Of a DNA stretch of 64,000 nt, positions 44,160 to 53,485 are shown in pieces (position 1 is the first letter of the stretch; each line of letters starts with the position of its first letter). A model generated the notes under the pieces. It saw nothing but the letters and a program-made list of their open reading frames with translations, ran no database searches and was not told where the DNA came from. The stretch is from Campylobacter volucris (lineage in GTDB: Bacteria; Campylobacterota; Campylobacteria; Campylobacterales; Campylobacteraceae): the NCBI RefSeq assembly GCF_008011665.1, contig NZ_VOWJ01000016.1:1-64000 (forward strand), given 5' to 3'. The translations under genes and the position numbers were made by a program.

Positions 44160-47100
44160 ATGCATTTTAATCGTTTATCACCCAAAGAATTCATCGAAAA
44201 ATACTCTATAAAAATTCCATCAAAAATCACCATAGAAAATTTTAAAACACAAATTTCAAATTTTTTAAGCAAAGCCTTAAAACAAACCCAAGAAGAGTAT
44301 CAAAAAAATGAAATTTCAAATTTTTTAAAAAGCGTTTATCATTACGATTTAAACATTAAAAACAAAATAGACCTAGCCATATATGAAGATGAAAAAATAA
44401 ATGTCATCTTTGAAGTAAAATCCACTATAAACAAAACTGAATTTCCAAAATCAAGCCAAAATTTACTCTCCAAAGCCTTTTGTGAAAGCATATTGTATTT
44501 TCTAAGAGAAAGAAAAATTTTAAAAAATAATTCCATCAAACACATCATCATTTGTAATGCTTGTGAATACTTCATCATAAACGCAAAAGAATTTGAAAAA
44601 TTATTTACCAATGACAAAACCATCTTAACTTATTTTAAAAATTGCGAGCAAAAAGAAGGCACCAGCACCAAAACAAAAGAATTTTTTGACAAAACTTATG
44701 ATTATCTAGCCACTTTAGACTCTAGTATAAACTACACTCATTTTATTTTAAAAGAAAATTTAGACGAAGAAAGCTTGTCTTATATTTATCAAATTTTATC
44801 ACCCTTTACCTTGCTAAATCAAAAGCAAAACTACGACGCTAACGCACTTAATAAAAAATTTTACGAAGAATTACTCTACATCTTAGGTTTAGAAGAAAAT
44901 GATAGAAAAATCATTCTTTCTAAAGAACCAAATACAATCAGTCACGCCATCAAAGAAAGCTACCCAGATATAAGCTTTGATGACATCTTTGCTCTTTTAA
45001 TCGCGTGGAATAATAGAATTTTATTTCTAAGATTATTTGAATCCATGCTATTAAGTTTCAATCACATAAAAAAGCCTTTCTTAGATGAAGAAAAAATTCC
45101 AAATTTTGCTAAATTATCAGAACTTTTCTTTGAAGTTTTAGCCAAAAAAGAAGATCAAAGAAATATTAGCGATTTTGCTTTTGTGCCTTATTTAAATTCA
45201 TCTTTGTTTGACAAAACACCACAAGAAGCCCAAGGTAAAGAAATCAAACTCTTAAATTCTAAGCCTTTAAAAATCTTTACCAATTCCATACTTAAAAAAG
45301 ATCCTTTCTATAAAGACAAAAACTCCTTGCTGCTTTTAGAATATCTTTTTGCCTTTTTAAAAGCCTATGACTTTACCACCACAAACAAAGACATACAAGC
45401 AAATTTAAAAACAAACCACGACAAGCTTATAAATTCAAGCGTCCTAGGAAATGTCTTTGAAAAACTAAATGGCTATAAAGAAGGTTCTTTTTATACCCCA
45501 AGCTTTATCACTTCTTATATGTGCAAAGAAAGCATTAGCAAAGTAGTTTTAGACAAATTTGAAAAAATTTATGATTTTAAAGCCAAAAGCATACAAGAAC
45601 TAAGAATGCTTATAGATAGAAATTTTTCTACCCAAAAACAAAAAGAGTATTTAGACACTATATTAAGTATAAAAATTTGCGATCCAGCTGTAGGAAGTGG
45701 GCATTTTTTAGTTTCAGCTTTAAATGAGCTTATGCTTATAGTGTATGAATTAGGATTAATCAATGCTCTACTTAGATCAAAAGCAAAACTTGAAAACGAT
45801 GAATTTATAGTTTTTGTCAATGATAAAGAAATTTTTCACTACCAAAAGCCAAATTTTCAAAACGATCCTTTACACCAAATTCAACAAGAGCTTTTTGAGT
45901 GCAAAAAACTCATCATAGAAAATTGTCTTTTTGGAGTAGATATAAACCCAAATTCTTGTGAGATCACTAAGCTAAGATTATGGATAGAGCTTTTAAAATA
46001 CAGCTTTTATATCTTTGAAAATGATACAAACACCAACTCACTCCAAACCCTACCAAACATCGATATAAACATAAAATGCGGAAATTCACTCATAAGCTAT
46101 TTTAACACAAACAAAGATTTTACTAACTATCCAAACATCAAAGAAGGCATAAACCATTACAAACAAGTAGTAAAAGACTATAAAGAAGGATTTTATGAAG
46201 ACAAAAGCAAACTTGCAAAACAAATACTCCATATCAAAGAAAGTTTTAAAAATTTCTGCCTAAAAGATACCTTTGCAAAAGAGATAAAAACTCTCACAAA
46301 CAACGCAAATGAGTATTCTAAAAAATACGGCGACTACCTAGCACAAGATGAAAGCGATCTTAAATTTAAATCTTTATTTTCTAAAAATATATTTGAACTA
46401 GACTTTGACAAAAAACAAGCACAAAAAGAATTTAACGAGCTTAAAAAAACTTACGATAGCATCTTTAATCTCGAAAGCTCAAAGCCTTTTGAGTGGCGTT
46501 TTGAATTTCCTGAAGTGCTAGATGAGAGTGGAAATTTCAAAGGTTTTGATCTCATCATTGGCAATCCACCTTATATAAGACAAGAAGAGATAAAAGAGCT
46601 AAAAAACACTTTAAACAAAAACTATAAAGTCTATAAAGGCACAGCAGATATTTATACTTATTTTTACGAGCTAGGCTTTAATGTATTAAAAGAAAATGGA
46701 ATTTTATCTTTCATCACTTCAAACAAATACACCCGTGCAGGTTATGGAGAACCTTTGCGTGAATTTTTGTTAAAAAATACTTGCATTTTAAAATACATCG
46801 ACTTAAACGGCATAAAAGTCTTCGATAGTGCTACGGTAGATACTTCCATACTTAGCTTTGAAAAATCAAAAACCAAAGAAAATACCTTTAAATATCTAAG
46901 CTTAAACAACGAGCTTTTAAAAGACTATGACTTTGAAATTTCAGCTATAAAAGAATTTTTAAATATCTCTCAAAACTCACTTAGCAAAGAAAGCTTTACT
47001 TTCAATGATGAAAGCACAAATGCACTAAAAACCAAGATAGAAAAATTCGGCACTCCGCTTAAAGATTGGCACGGATTAAATATAAACTATGGCATTAAAA

Positions 47101-47861
47101 CAGGTTTAAACGAAGCCTTCATCATCACTACCGAGAAAAAAGATGAAATTTTAGCTAATTGTAAAGACGAAGACGAAAAAGAACGCACCGCAAAACTCAT
47201 ACGCAAAATGCTACGCGGACGAGATATAAAAAGATACAGCTATGAATGGGCAGGACTTTGGGTGATAGGAACTTTCCCTAGTTTAAAAATCGATATAGAG
47301 CAATATCCATCATTAAAATCTTATCTATCTAATTTTTTACCACGCATAGAGCAAAGTGGAGAAAAAGGCTGTCGTAAGAAAACAAGTAATAAATGGTTTG
47401 AAACTCAAGATAACATAGCTTATTATGAAGAATTTGAAAAGGAAAAGATTGTATATAGTGAAATAGTAAGAAAGCCACAATTTTATTTAGATATAAATTT
47501 AAATTTTTACGCAGAAGCTACTAGCTTTGTTTTAACGGGTGAAAATTTAAAATATTTAATAGCTTTTTTAAATAATGATTTTGTAGCTTTTATCTTTAAA
47601 TCATTTTATGCGGGTGGAAATTTGGGTGAAAGTGGGTTTAGATATAAAAAAGCATTTTTAGAAAAACTTCCTATACCAAAAATAAATTCCAAAAATGAAA
47701 AATTAGCAAATGAGTTAGTAAGTTTAGTCGATGAAATTTTAAAAGCCAAAGAGCAAAATAAAAACGCAAACACCCAAGAACAAGAAAACAAAATAAACTC
47801 TATAGTTTATAAACTCTACAACCTAACCGAAGAAGAAATAAAAATCATTGAAGGAAAGTAA
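44160..47861 (+). CDS. single-chain type IIG restriction-modification enzyme
   Basis: 1233 residues. The N-terminus has a PD-(D/E)XK nuclease: D71 in IDLAIYEDEK and ExK at E85/K87 (FEVKS). A helical linker is followed by EGSFYTPSFI (about 441-450). The methyltransferase region follows: SAM motif CDPAVGSGHF (507-516), FGVDINP (591-597), and catalytic NPPY (802-805), the N6-adenine type. The last ~230 residues look like a TaqI/Eco57I-type specificity domain, ending with a coiled-coil tail. One chain could cut, methylate and recognise DNA, so no helper genes are needed. The ATG follows AAGGA. The stop overlaps the first pentapeptide gene (TAATG), so it leads a three-gene operon. Confidence 0.88.
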   Translation: MHFNRLSPKEFIEKYSIKIPSKITIENFKTQISNFLSKALKQTQEEYQKNEISNFLKSVYHYDLNIKNKIDLAIYEDEKINVIFEVKSTINKTEFPKSSQNLLSKAFCESILYFLRERKILKNNSIKHIIICNACEYFIINAKEFEKLFTNDKTILTYFKNCEQKEGTSTKTKEFFDKTYDYLATLDSSINYTHFILKENLDEESLSYIYQILSPFTLLNQKQNYDANALNKKFYEELLYILGLEENDRKIILSKEPNTISHAIKESYPDISFDDIFALLIAWNNRILFLRLFESMLLSFNHIKKPFLDEEKIPNFAKLSELFFEVLAKKEDQRNISDFAFVPYLNSSLFDKTPQEAQGKEIKLLNSKPLKIFTNSILKKDPFYKDKNSLLLLEYLFAFLKAYDFTTTNKDIQANLKTNHDKLINSSVLGNVFEKLNGYKEGSFYTPSFITSYMCKESISKVVLDKFEKIYDFKAKSIQELRMLIDRNFSTQKQKEYLDTILSIKICDPAVGSGHFLVSALNELMLIVYELGLINALLRSKAKLENDEFIVFVNDKEIFHYQKPNFQNDPLHQIQQELFECKKLIIENCLFGVDINPNSCEITKLRLWIELLKYSFYIFENDTNTNSLQTLPNIDINIKCGNSLISYFNTNKDFTNYPNIKEGINHYKQVVKDYKEGFYEDKSKLAKQILHIKESFKNFCLKDTFAKEIKTLTNNANEYSKKYGDYLAQDESDLKFKSLFSKNIFELDFDKKQAQKEFNELKKTYDSIFNLESSKPFEWRFEFPEVLDESGNFKGFDLIIGNPPYIRQEEIKELKNTLNKNYKVYKGTADIYTYFYELGFNVLKENGILSFITSNKYTRAGYGEPLREFLLKNTCILKYIDLNGIKVFDSATVDTSILSFEKSKTKENTFKYLSLNNELLKDYDFEISAIKEFLNISQNSLSKESFTFNDESTNALKTKIEKFGTPLKDWHGLNINYGIKTGLNEAFIITTEKKDEILANCKDEDEKERTAKLIRKMLRGRDIKRYSYEWAGLWVIGTFPSLKIDIEQYPSLKSYLSNFLPRIEQSGEKGCRKKTSNKWFETQDNIAYYEEFEKEKIVYSEIVRKPQFYLDINLNFYAEATSFVLTGENLKYLIAFLNNDFVAFIFKSFYAGGNLGESGFRYKKAFLEKLPIPKINSKNEKLANELVSLVDEILKAKEQNKNANTQEQENKINSIVYKLYNLTEEEIKIIEGK

Positions 47862-49708
47862 TGGAAAAAAATAAAATAGAAGAACTAAAAAAAATTGGAA
47901 TTTATATAGATGAAATAAATGATAATCCTATTATAAAAAAATACAAACTTAGCATAAAAAATTCTACTATAAAAAAAATTGACTTTGAAAAATTACAAAC
48001 CACAATCAAAATAATTGAAATAAAAAATAGTGAAATTTCAAACATTCATTTTGCAAAAGAAAATAATATAAAAATTATTTTTTTAGATTGTATTTTTAAA
48101 AATCAATTAGCTGTTAGGGATTTATCTTTTAAAGAAAAAATTAAAATCATACATTGTATTTTTGAAAATATGATTGATTTTTCAAGAATAACATTTTACA
48201 AAATAGCAAATTTTTCTTGCTCAAGATTCAAATCTGAAATAAGATTTACACAAGTTAATTTTTTAGCACAAAGTATTTTTCAAGAAGTGTGTTTTAAAAG
48301 TGAATGTTATTTTTCTAAAGTTGAATTTAAAGGAAGAGTTAGTTTTTTTATTGCTAGATTTAGATGCGAAGCAAGATTTATACAAACTAAATTTTTAGCA
48401 GAGGCTGATATAAAAAATATAGAAGTAGAAAATAATTTTAAAGAAGCACATTTTGAAAGTGAATGTTATTTTTCCGAAGTTGAATTTAAGGGAAGAGTTA
48501 GTTTTTATATAGCCAAATTTAAAAATGAAGCAAGATTTATGCAAACTAAATTTTTAGCAAAAACTGATGTAAATAATACAGAAGTAAAAAATAACTTTAT
48601 AGAAACACATTTTGAAAACAAATGTTATTTTTCTGAAGTTGAATTTGAAGGAAAGGTTAGTTTTGCTGTTTCAAGATTTAAGGGCGAAACATTATTTGCA
48701 AATATATTATCCATTAACAATATACTTGAATTTAATCAAGTAGAATTTAATAGAGTAAAATTTGTCAATACCGCTGAACGACTAAACTCTTATTATTTCT
48801 CAAATTCCACTTTTAAAAGTATTGCAAATTTTGAAAATTTAAATATTAATGATTTGATTTTTTATAATGTTGTGTTTGAAAATATTGTAACTTTTGATAA
48901 AGTTAATTTTAACAATAAACCAAATTTTGAAAACTGCACTTTTTCTAATCAATTTAATATAGAGCATAAATATATAGAATATAATTTTCAAGATTTACAA
49001 AATAGAACAAATAATATCACTGATAAATATAAAGCATTGCTTGATGCTAGAGATTTATTTAGAAAATTAAAAAGCAATCGTATAGCCCATCATAATCTAA
49101 TCGACGCTTCAGAACTAAGAGCTCAAGAGCTTTACACTAGAGAATTAGAACTAAAACATAAAGAAAATAAAAGCTTAAAAGAAAAAATCGAGCGATGGCA
49201 ACTTTTCTTTTATCGCAAACTTTGCGATCATCATACTGATATCTTACAAAGTTTAAATTCGCTCATTATTATCATAGGAATTTTTGGTATATTAAGCTTT
49301 TTAACGATTATTAGCATTAATCATTATCTTGGATATAAAATTAGCATAAATCATTTGTATTTTTCACTAGATTTTTATGATAAGCACATAAAATCTTTGA
49401 TACAAAATCATTATCTATTTATATTTTTTACAAATTTGCTGATAATTTTTGCATATTTGTTTTTGGTTATTTTGGCGTTGTGCGTTAAATTTATGAGAAA
49501 GATTTTTATAGTTTTATCTTACCTAGTGATTGTTTGCATTATGATAATTTCTCCAAAAATTCTCATACAAGCAATAGGAATTTTCACAGACAAAAGGGCT
49601 TTGCTAGACCCACTAAGTGCGATTGGTGGAATTTATACTTTGCTTTTTGCTTTTGTTGTGTATTCTTTCATAAAAACGATTAGAAAAAATTCCATCGTGC
49701 CAAACTAA
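47861..49708 (+). CDS. pentapeptide-repeat-like membrane protein, paralogue 1
   Basis: 615 residues. The first ~375 show phenylalanine every five residues (VEFKGRVSFFIARF), as in right-handed beta-helix pentapeptide proteins. This part includes a 53-residue tandem duplication. A linker of about 75 charged residues follows (DARDLFRKLKSNRIAHHNLIDASELRAQELY, partly helical). Then comes the shared FYRKLCDHHTD motif (about 450-460) and four or so membrane helices. The tail is RKNSIVPN. A cytoplasmic beta-helix with a C-terminal membrane anchor is expected. It overlaps the restriction gene stop by one base and lies 10 nt before its paralogue. Function unknown; a role with the restriction enzyme is inference. 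Confidence 0.75.
   Translation: MEKNKIEELKKIGIYIDEINDNPIIKKYKLSIKNSTIKKIDFEKLQTTIKIIEIKNSEISNIHFAKENNIKIIFLDCIFKNQLAVRDLSFKEKIKIIHCIFENMIDFSRITFYKIANFSCSRFKSEIRFTQVNFLAQSIFQEVCFKSECYFSKVEFKGRVSFFIARFRCEARFIQTKFLAEADIKNIEVENNFKEAHFESECYFSEVEFKGRVSFYIAKFKNEARFMQTKFLAKTDVNNTEVKNNFIETHFENKCYFSEVEFEGKVSFAVSRFKGETLFANILSINNILEFNQVEFNRVKFVNTAERLNSYYFSNSTFKSIANFENLNINDLIFYNVVFENIVTFDKVNFNNKPNFENCTFSNQFNIEHKYIEYNFQDLQNRTNNITDKYKALLDARDLFRKLKSNRIAHHNLIDASELRAQELYTRELELKHKENKSLKEKIERWQLFFYRKLCDHHTDILQSLNSLIIIIGIFGILSFLTIISINHYLGYKISINHLYFSLDFYDKHIKSLIQNHYLFIFFTNLLIIFAYLFLVILALCVKFMRKIFIVLSYLVIVCIMIISPKILIQAIGIFTDKRALLDPLSAIGGIYTLLFAFVVYSFIKTIRKNSIVPN
48305..48690. repeat. 159-bp tandem repeat inside pentapeptide-like gene 1
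   Basis: The block starting TGTTATTTTTC recurs at 48305, 48464 and 48623, a period of exactly 159 bp (53 codons). Two units are complete and a third is partial. The 53-residue unit contains YFSEVEFKGRVSF. The copies are close enough in sequence to suggest recent duplication and possible length change by slippage or recombination. Confidence 0.8.
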
Positions 49709-49718
49709 AAGGAAAATA

Positions 49719-51290
49719 ATGCAAAATCACGAGCAAATCAAAGAAGAAATCGCACAAAAATTAAACATAGCTAAAAATGAAATTTCATATATAGAAAATT
49801 CTGATTTATATCAAATCACAAATTGTGCTATCAAAAAAACAAACATAGAAATTTTTGAAAAATATCATTTGTTTTTTTATAATTGTCAAATACAAAATTT
49901 CATTTTAGAAAACCCTATACACTTTATAGAATTTAAACTTTGCGAATTTAAAGATAGCTTTTTGATAAGGAAAAATTTCAGTGGTAGTGTAATCATAAAA
50001 GATAGTATATTTTACAAAGACTTTCAAATTTTATGGGTAGAAAAACCTTTACGTAAAATACACATCGGGCAAAATAACTTCCAAAATGTTTCTATATTTG
50101 AAAATCAATTTTTAAATTTTTGTTTTGAAGAAAATAAAGTAAAAAATACTAGCATTTACAACAATATCTTCAAAGAAAATGCCTATTTTGCAAAAAACAA
50201 TTTTGAGAGAGAATGTGTATTTTTTAAAAATTCTTTTGAAAAATCTTTATCTTTTTATAATTGTATATTTTCACAATGCTTTGTTTTTTTCCAAAACAAT
50301 ATCAAAGAAAATTTAAACACCACAAATACTAATTTAGACTTTACCTTTGATAAGCTACAAGAAAATATTTATAATCAAAACAATATCCATTTAAATTCTA
50401 AAATCGAGTATAGAGCTAACGACTTTAGGGATTCTTTTAAAACCTTTAAAAATGCTCTCATAAAAGATAATAATCTTTTAGATGCTTCCAAATTTCACAA
50501 ATACGAGCTTTATTGTAAAGAGATAGAGCTTTCAGCTAAAAAAAATAGGACTATAAAAGAAAAAATGGATAAATTCCAATTAATGTTTTATAGAAAACTT
50601 TGCGATCATCACACAGATTTACTAAAAGCATTTCACAATCTACTTATAATCTTTATGCTTTTTGGATTTTTTTCTTTTGCTATTAATCACTTTAAAATAC
50701 CAAATTTCCAAGAACAAGCTAAATACAGCATTATAGATACGACATTTAATGAAAAATACATCATCAAAGATGCAAGTAAAATCACTTATAATTTTTTAGA
50801 TTTTAATATAAAAAAAGATTTTACAAATTTAGAGCATATTTTACAAAATGAAACTTTTGTGAATTTTTTCATCATTAGTGCTTTGGTGGTTTTAATGCTT
50901 TTAATGCGATTTGATATTTTTGTAAAATTATTTTTATTTAGCAATGCTTCTTTTTTGTTATTTAAATGCTTTAATCTATCTAATTTATTTGCCCATATTT
51001 TTGTAATCAGTCTTTTGATAGCTTTTATTTTAACCTTTGCTATGCTAAATATCCAAAAAAATAAATTAGCAAGAATTTGTGTAGTAATAAGTGCTTATAT
51101 TTCTTGTGTTTTAATTTTACTTGTCAAAGCCAGTATATTGATACCAATTTTAGGAAATTTATTAGAAAAAAATATCAAAGGAGACTATCCTTTAATGCTT
51201 AGTTTATCGGTAATATACTTTGCTTTTGTTATTTTAGTGCTTTTTTCATTGCAAAAAACTGCTAGAAAAAATACTATCATTCCAAAATAA
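49719..51290 (+). CDS. pentapeptide-repeat-like membrane protein, paralogue 2
   Basis: 523 residues with the same plan as paralogue 1, but a shorter repeat region (about residues 45-195, e.g. FEENKVKNTSIYNNIFKENAYF). The charged linker DFRDSFKTFKNALIKDNNLLDASKFHKYELY aligns with the first protein. FYRKLCDHHTDLLKAFHNLLII (about 290-311) leads into four to five membrane helices. The tail RKNTIIPK matches the paralogue. The C-terminal module is better conserved than the repeats, as expected if the beta-helix is the variable sensor or ligand part. AAAGGA precedes the ATG. The thioesterase gene follows 11 nt later. Confidence 0.72.
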   Translation: MQNHEQIKEEIAQKLNIAKNEISYIENSDLYQITNCAIKKTNIEIFEKYHLFFYNCQIQNFILENPIHFIEFKLCEFKDSFLIRKNFSGSVIIKDSIFYKDFQILWVEKPLRKIHIGQNNFQNVSIFENQFLNFCFEENKVKNTSIYNNIFKENAYFAKNNFERECVFFKNSFEKSLSFYNCIFSQCFVFFQNNIKENLNTTNTNLDFTFDKLQENIYNQNNIHLNSKIEYRANDFRDSFKTFKNALIKDNNLLDASKFHKYELYCKEIELSAKKNRTIKEKMDKFQLMFYRKLCDHHTDLLKAFHNLLIIFMLFGFFSFAINHFKIPNFQEQAKYSIIDTTFNEKYIIKDASKITYNFLDFNIKKDFTNLEHILQNETFVNFFIISALVVLMLLMRFDIFVKLFLFSNASFLLFKCFNLSNLFAHIFVISLLIAFILTFAMLNIQKNKLARICVVISAYISCVLILLVKASILIPILGNLLEKNIKGDYPLMLSLSVIYFAFVILVLFSLQKTARKNTIIPK

Positions 51291-51301
51291 AAGGAGTTTG
51301 T

Positions 51302-51682
51302 ATGAAAATACGCATATATTATGAAGATACTGACGCGGGTGGAGTGGTATATCATAGTAATTATTTAAAATTTTGTGAGAGAGCTAGAAGTGAGATTTTT
51401 TTTCAAAACGATACGCAAATTTTTGACAAAGATTTGGGGCACTTTTTACTGACAAAGGCTAATTGTAATTTTTTAAAATCAGCTTTTTTAGGCGATATTT
51501 TAGAAGTAAAAACTCATCTTGTCAAACTAAAAAAAGCTTCTATGATCATCAAACAAGAAATTTACAAAAATGAAGACAAAATCTTCGAAGCTGAATTTAC
51601 CCTTGCTTTTATCAAAGCTGGCAAAGTAGCTCCTATCGAAGATAAATTTATAAAAATTCTTACTACTTTTATAAAGGATTAA
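51302..51682 (+). CDS. ybgC: YbgC/FadM-type acyl-CoA thioesterase
   Basis: 126 residues, a hot-dog thioesterase. The catalytic Asp region is YYEDTDAGGVVYHSNYLKFCERAR (about 5-28), the standard 4-hydroxybenzoyl-CoA thioesterase signature. It acts on short or aromatic acyl-CoA; in other bacteria YbgC goes with the Tol-Pal system, which is not here. AAGGAG precedes the ATG. It overlaps the convergent gene by 14 nt across a shared hairpin. Confidence 0.9.
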   Translation: MKIRIYYEDTDAGGVVYHSNYLKFCERARSEIFFQNDTQIFDKDLGHFLLTKANCNFLKSAFLGDILEVKTHLVKLKKASMIIKQEIYKNEDKIFEAEFTLAFIKAGKVAPIEDKFIKILTTFIKD

Positions 51683-52883
51683 AACCTAATCCTTTTGAGC
51701 TAATGATTTTTACTTTGTAATCAAACTGATTTTCATTAAGCTTTTCTTCAAAAATACTTTGAGCATCTTTTTCTAAAAATTGTGTATAAAAATAATCAAG
51801 CCCTACACTAGTTGCATACGCTATCCAATTATAATTAATATTTTGCGAAAAAAGTTCATTTAGATAAGACAAGGTTTGATCTTCATTAGATATAGAATTA
51901 GCTAGCAAAAGTTTTTTTCTATCATTAATCTGTGTCAAACTTAATAACACAGGATTATAATTTATTTGAGTAGATAAAAGCACATAAGGCTCTAAATCAT
52001 AGCTACGAATTTGAGAGCTGACCAAAGCTGTTTTAATCAAAGAAGTATTTAAAAATATACTTGCATTGTTAAAACTTTGATTTTTATGCAATACACTTCT
52101 AAAATCAAATTTTGCAGTATTTATAGTATAAATTTTTTCATTACCATTGCCCATATTTAAAATTTCTTTATCAAGGCGATTTGCAAGGCTAGTACCATCA
52201 GAAAAAATAATATTTCTACCATTAGAATACTCTAAAAGTTTTTGAATTTGTTTTTGATAATCTATGCTTCCATAATACACATTTTCTTTTTGTGCATCAA
52301 AGTGTTTTTTATGGGTTGTAGGGATGAAAAATTTGACACTTGATGGCAAATCTTGTTTAAGCAAGATATCTGTTCCTTTTTCTGTAAAACCTGCGATGAC
52401 ATAATTAAATTTTTCACTTTGAATGTCATTTAAAGCTTTTGCAATTTTTTTATCTTCTTCAGTGCCTATTAAAAATACTTTAACTTTAATCTGTGCTCTT
52501 TGTCTTAAAAGATAAGCTATACTTGAATTTATAATGGTATTTGAATAGCTTTTTATAGTTTGTTCAGGTATGATAATAGCAAGCTTTATGCTTGCATTTT
52601 TTTGTATCTTTTTTTCAAAATCAACGATAGAATTTAAAAGCTTAGCATAGATATTTACCAAAAGTTCATTGCTAATTTGTGGATTAAATCTTGATAAAAA
52701 ATTAAAATAAAATCCCGATTCTAAAAGAGTAAATAAGCACTCATTGTCACAATTTTGAAATTCCAAATTTGGATAAAACGCCTCGCTTGGTTCCACAAAA
52801 GAAAGCTTTTGTTCTTTTGAAAAAACATTTAAAACTAGCGTAAAACTCACCATCATACAAAGAAAAATTCTTTTCATAAACAA
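51669..52883 (-). CDS. periplasmic protein with type I binding-protein-like fold
   Basis: 404 residues. A signal peptide is visible (about 3-22, FLCMMVSFTLVLNVFSKE). The rest alternates strand and helix in the manner of type I periplasmic-binding or LpoA-like proteins: SIKLAIIIPEQTIKSYSNTI, then KVKVFLIGTEEDKKIAKAL and FNYVIAGFTEKGTDILL. No lipobox or catalytic motif is seen. LpoA-like cell-wall regulation is one option, but ligand and role are unknown. It overlaps the glycosylase gene by 10 nt, as the end of a three-gene transcript. Confidence 0.65.
   Translation of the reverse strand: MFMKRIFLCMMVSFTLVLNVFSKEQKLSFVEPSEAFYPNLEFQNCDNECLFTLLESGFYFNFLSRFNPQISNELLVNIYAKLLNSIVDFEKKIQKNASIKLAIIIPEQTIKSYSNTIINSSIAYLLRQRAQIKVKVFLIGTEEDKKIAKALNDIQSEKFNYVIAGFTEKGTDILLKQDLPSSVKFFIPTTHKKHFDAQKENVYYGSIDYQKQIQKLLEYSNGRNIIFSDGTSLANRLDKEILNMGNGNEKIYTINTAKFDFRSVLHKNQSFNNASIFLNTSLIKTALVSSQIRSYDLEPYVLLSTQINYNPVLLSLTQINDRKKLLLANSISNEDQTLSYLNELFSQNINYNWIAYATSVGLDYFYTQFLEKDAQSIFEEKLNENQFDYKVKIISSKGLGFNPL
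51673..51695. terminator. bidirectional hairpin across the ybgC end
   Basis: AAAGGATTA, loop AAACC, then the complement: a perfect 9-bp stem covering the ybgC stop (51680-51682). The TTTT after it and the AT-rich other side fit a shared terminator for the two convergent genes. Confidence 0.75.
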
Positions 52884-53485
52884 CCTTTAATTTTCTTAAC
52901 ATCTTCTATAAAATTAGCATACAAGCTAGGATTTTTACTCAAATAATTTAAATCATAATGTGGCATGATAAAATATTGATTAAATCTAAGCCATTGGCCA
53001 ATATGCACTTTAAAATTTTCAAATCCTAAGCTTAAAAAAGCTTCTTCACCTAAACAAAAAATCATCTTAGGATTTACAATTTCAAGCTCGCTATAAAAAT
53101 ATGGCAAACAAAATTTCACAGCATTTTCATCAAATTTAAAATTACTAAAGCATTTTAACATATAAGAAAAATAAATTTCTTCTTCTTTTAAGTTTAAAAT
53201 TCCTTGAAAATTATGCAAAAAATCCTGTTTTAACTTAGAAGCAAAAAGTTTTCCACTTTCATTTTCTTCTTTATCGGCATAATTTTGAAAAATCAAAATT
53301 TTAGCCTTTTTAGCTTCTTCTTCCATTAAAGAATGTTTTCTTAATTTTGAAAAATTACAAAGAGTGCAGTTTTTCACCACATTTTGCAATTGTTTGAAAC
53401 TTAAATTTAATCTTTTAACATCTTTAATTTCTTCTATATACTCAAAGCCAAAAGCTTTAAGATAATGTAAATTTCTTTTATCCAT
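52874..53485 (-). CDS. uracil-DNA glycosylase family protein
   Basis: 203 residues from ATG 53485, whose first base is shared with the acetyltransferase stop (TGATG). A longer frame to 53533 lies inside the other gene. Cysteines CTLCNFSKLRKHS (about 40-52) resemble the Fe-S-containing family 4 glycosylase start. FCLGEEAFLSLGF and PHYDLNYLSKNP (about residues 176-187) fit the family C-terminal motif, where the His is degenerate compared with HPSP. It may be an active UDG or a divergent relative. Confidence 0.7.
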   Translation of the reverse strand: MDKRNLHYLKAFGFEYIEEIKDVKRLNLSFKQLQNVVKNCTLCNFSKLRKHSLMEEEAKKAKILIFQNYADKEENESGKLFASKLKQDFLHNFQGILNLKEEEIYFSYMLKCFSNFKFDENAVKFCLPYFYSELEIVNPKMIFCLGEEAFLSLGFENFKVHIGQWLRFNQYFIMPHYDLNYLSKNPSLYANFIEDVKKIKGCL

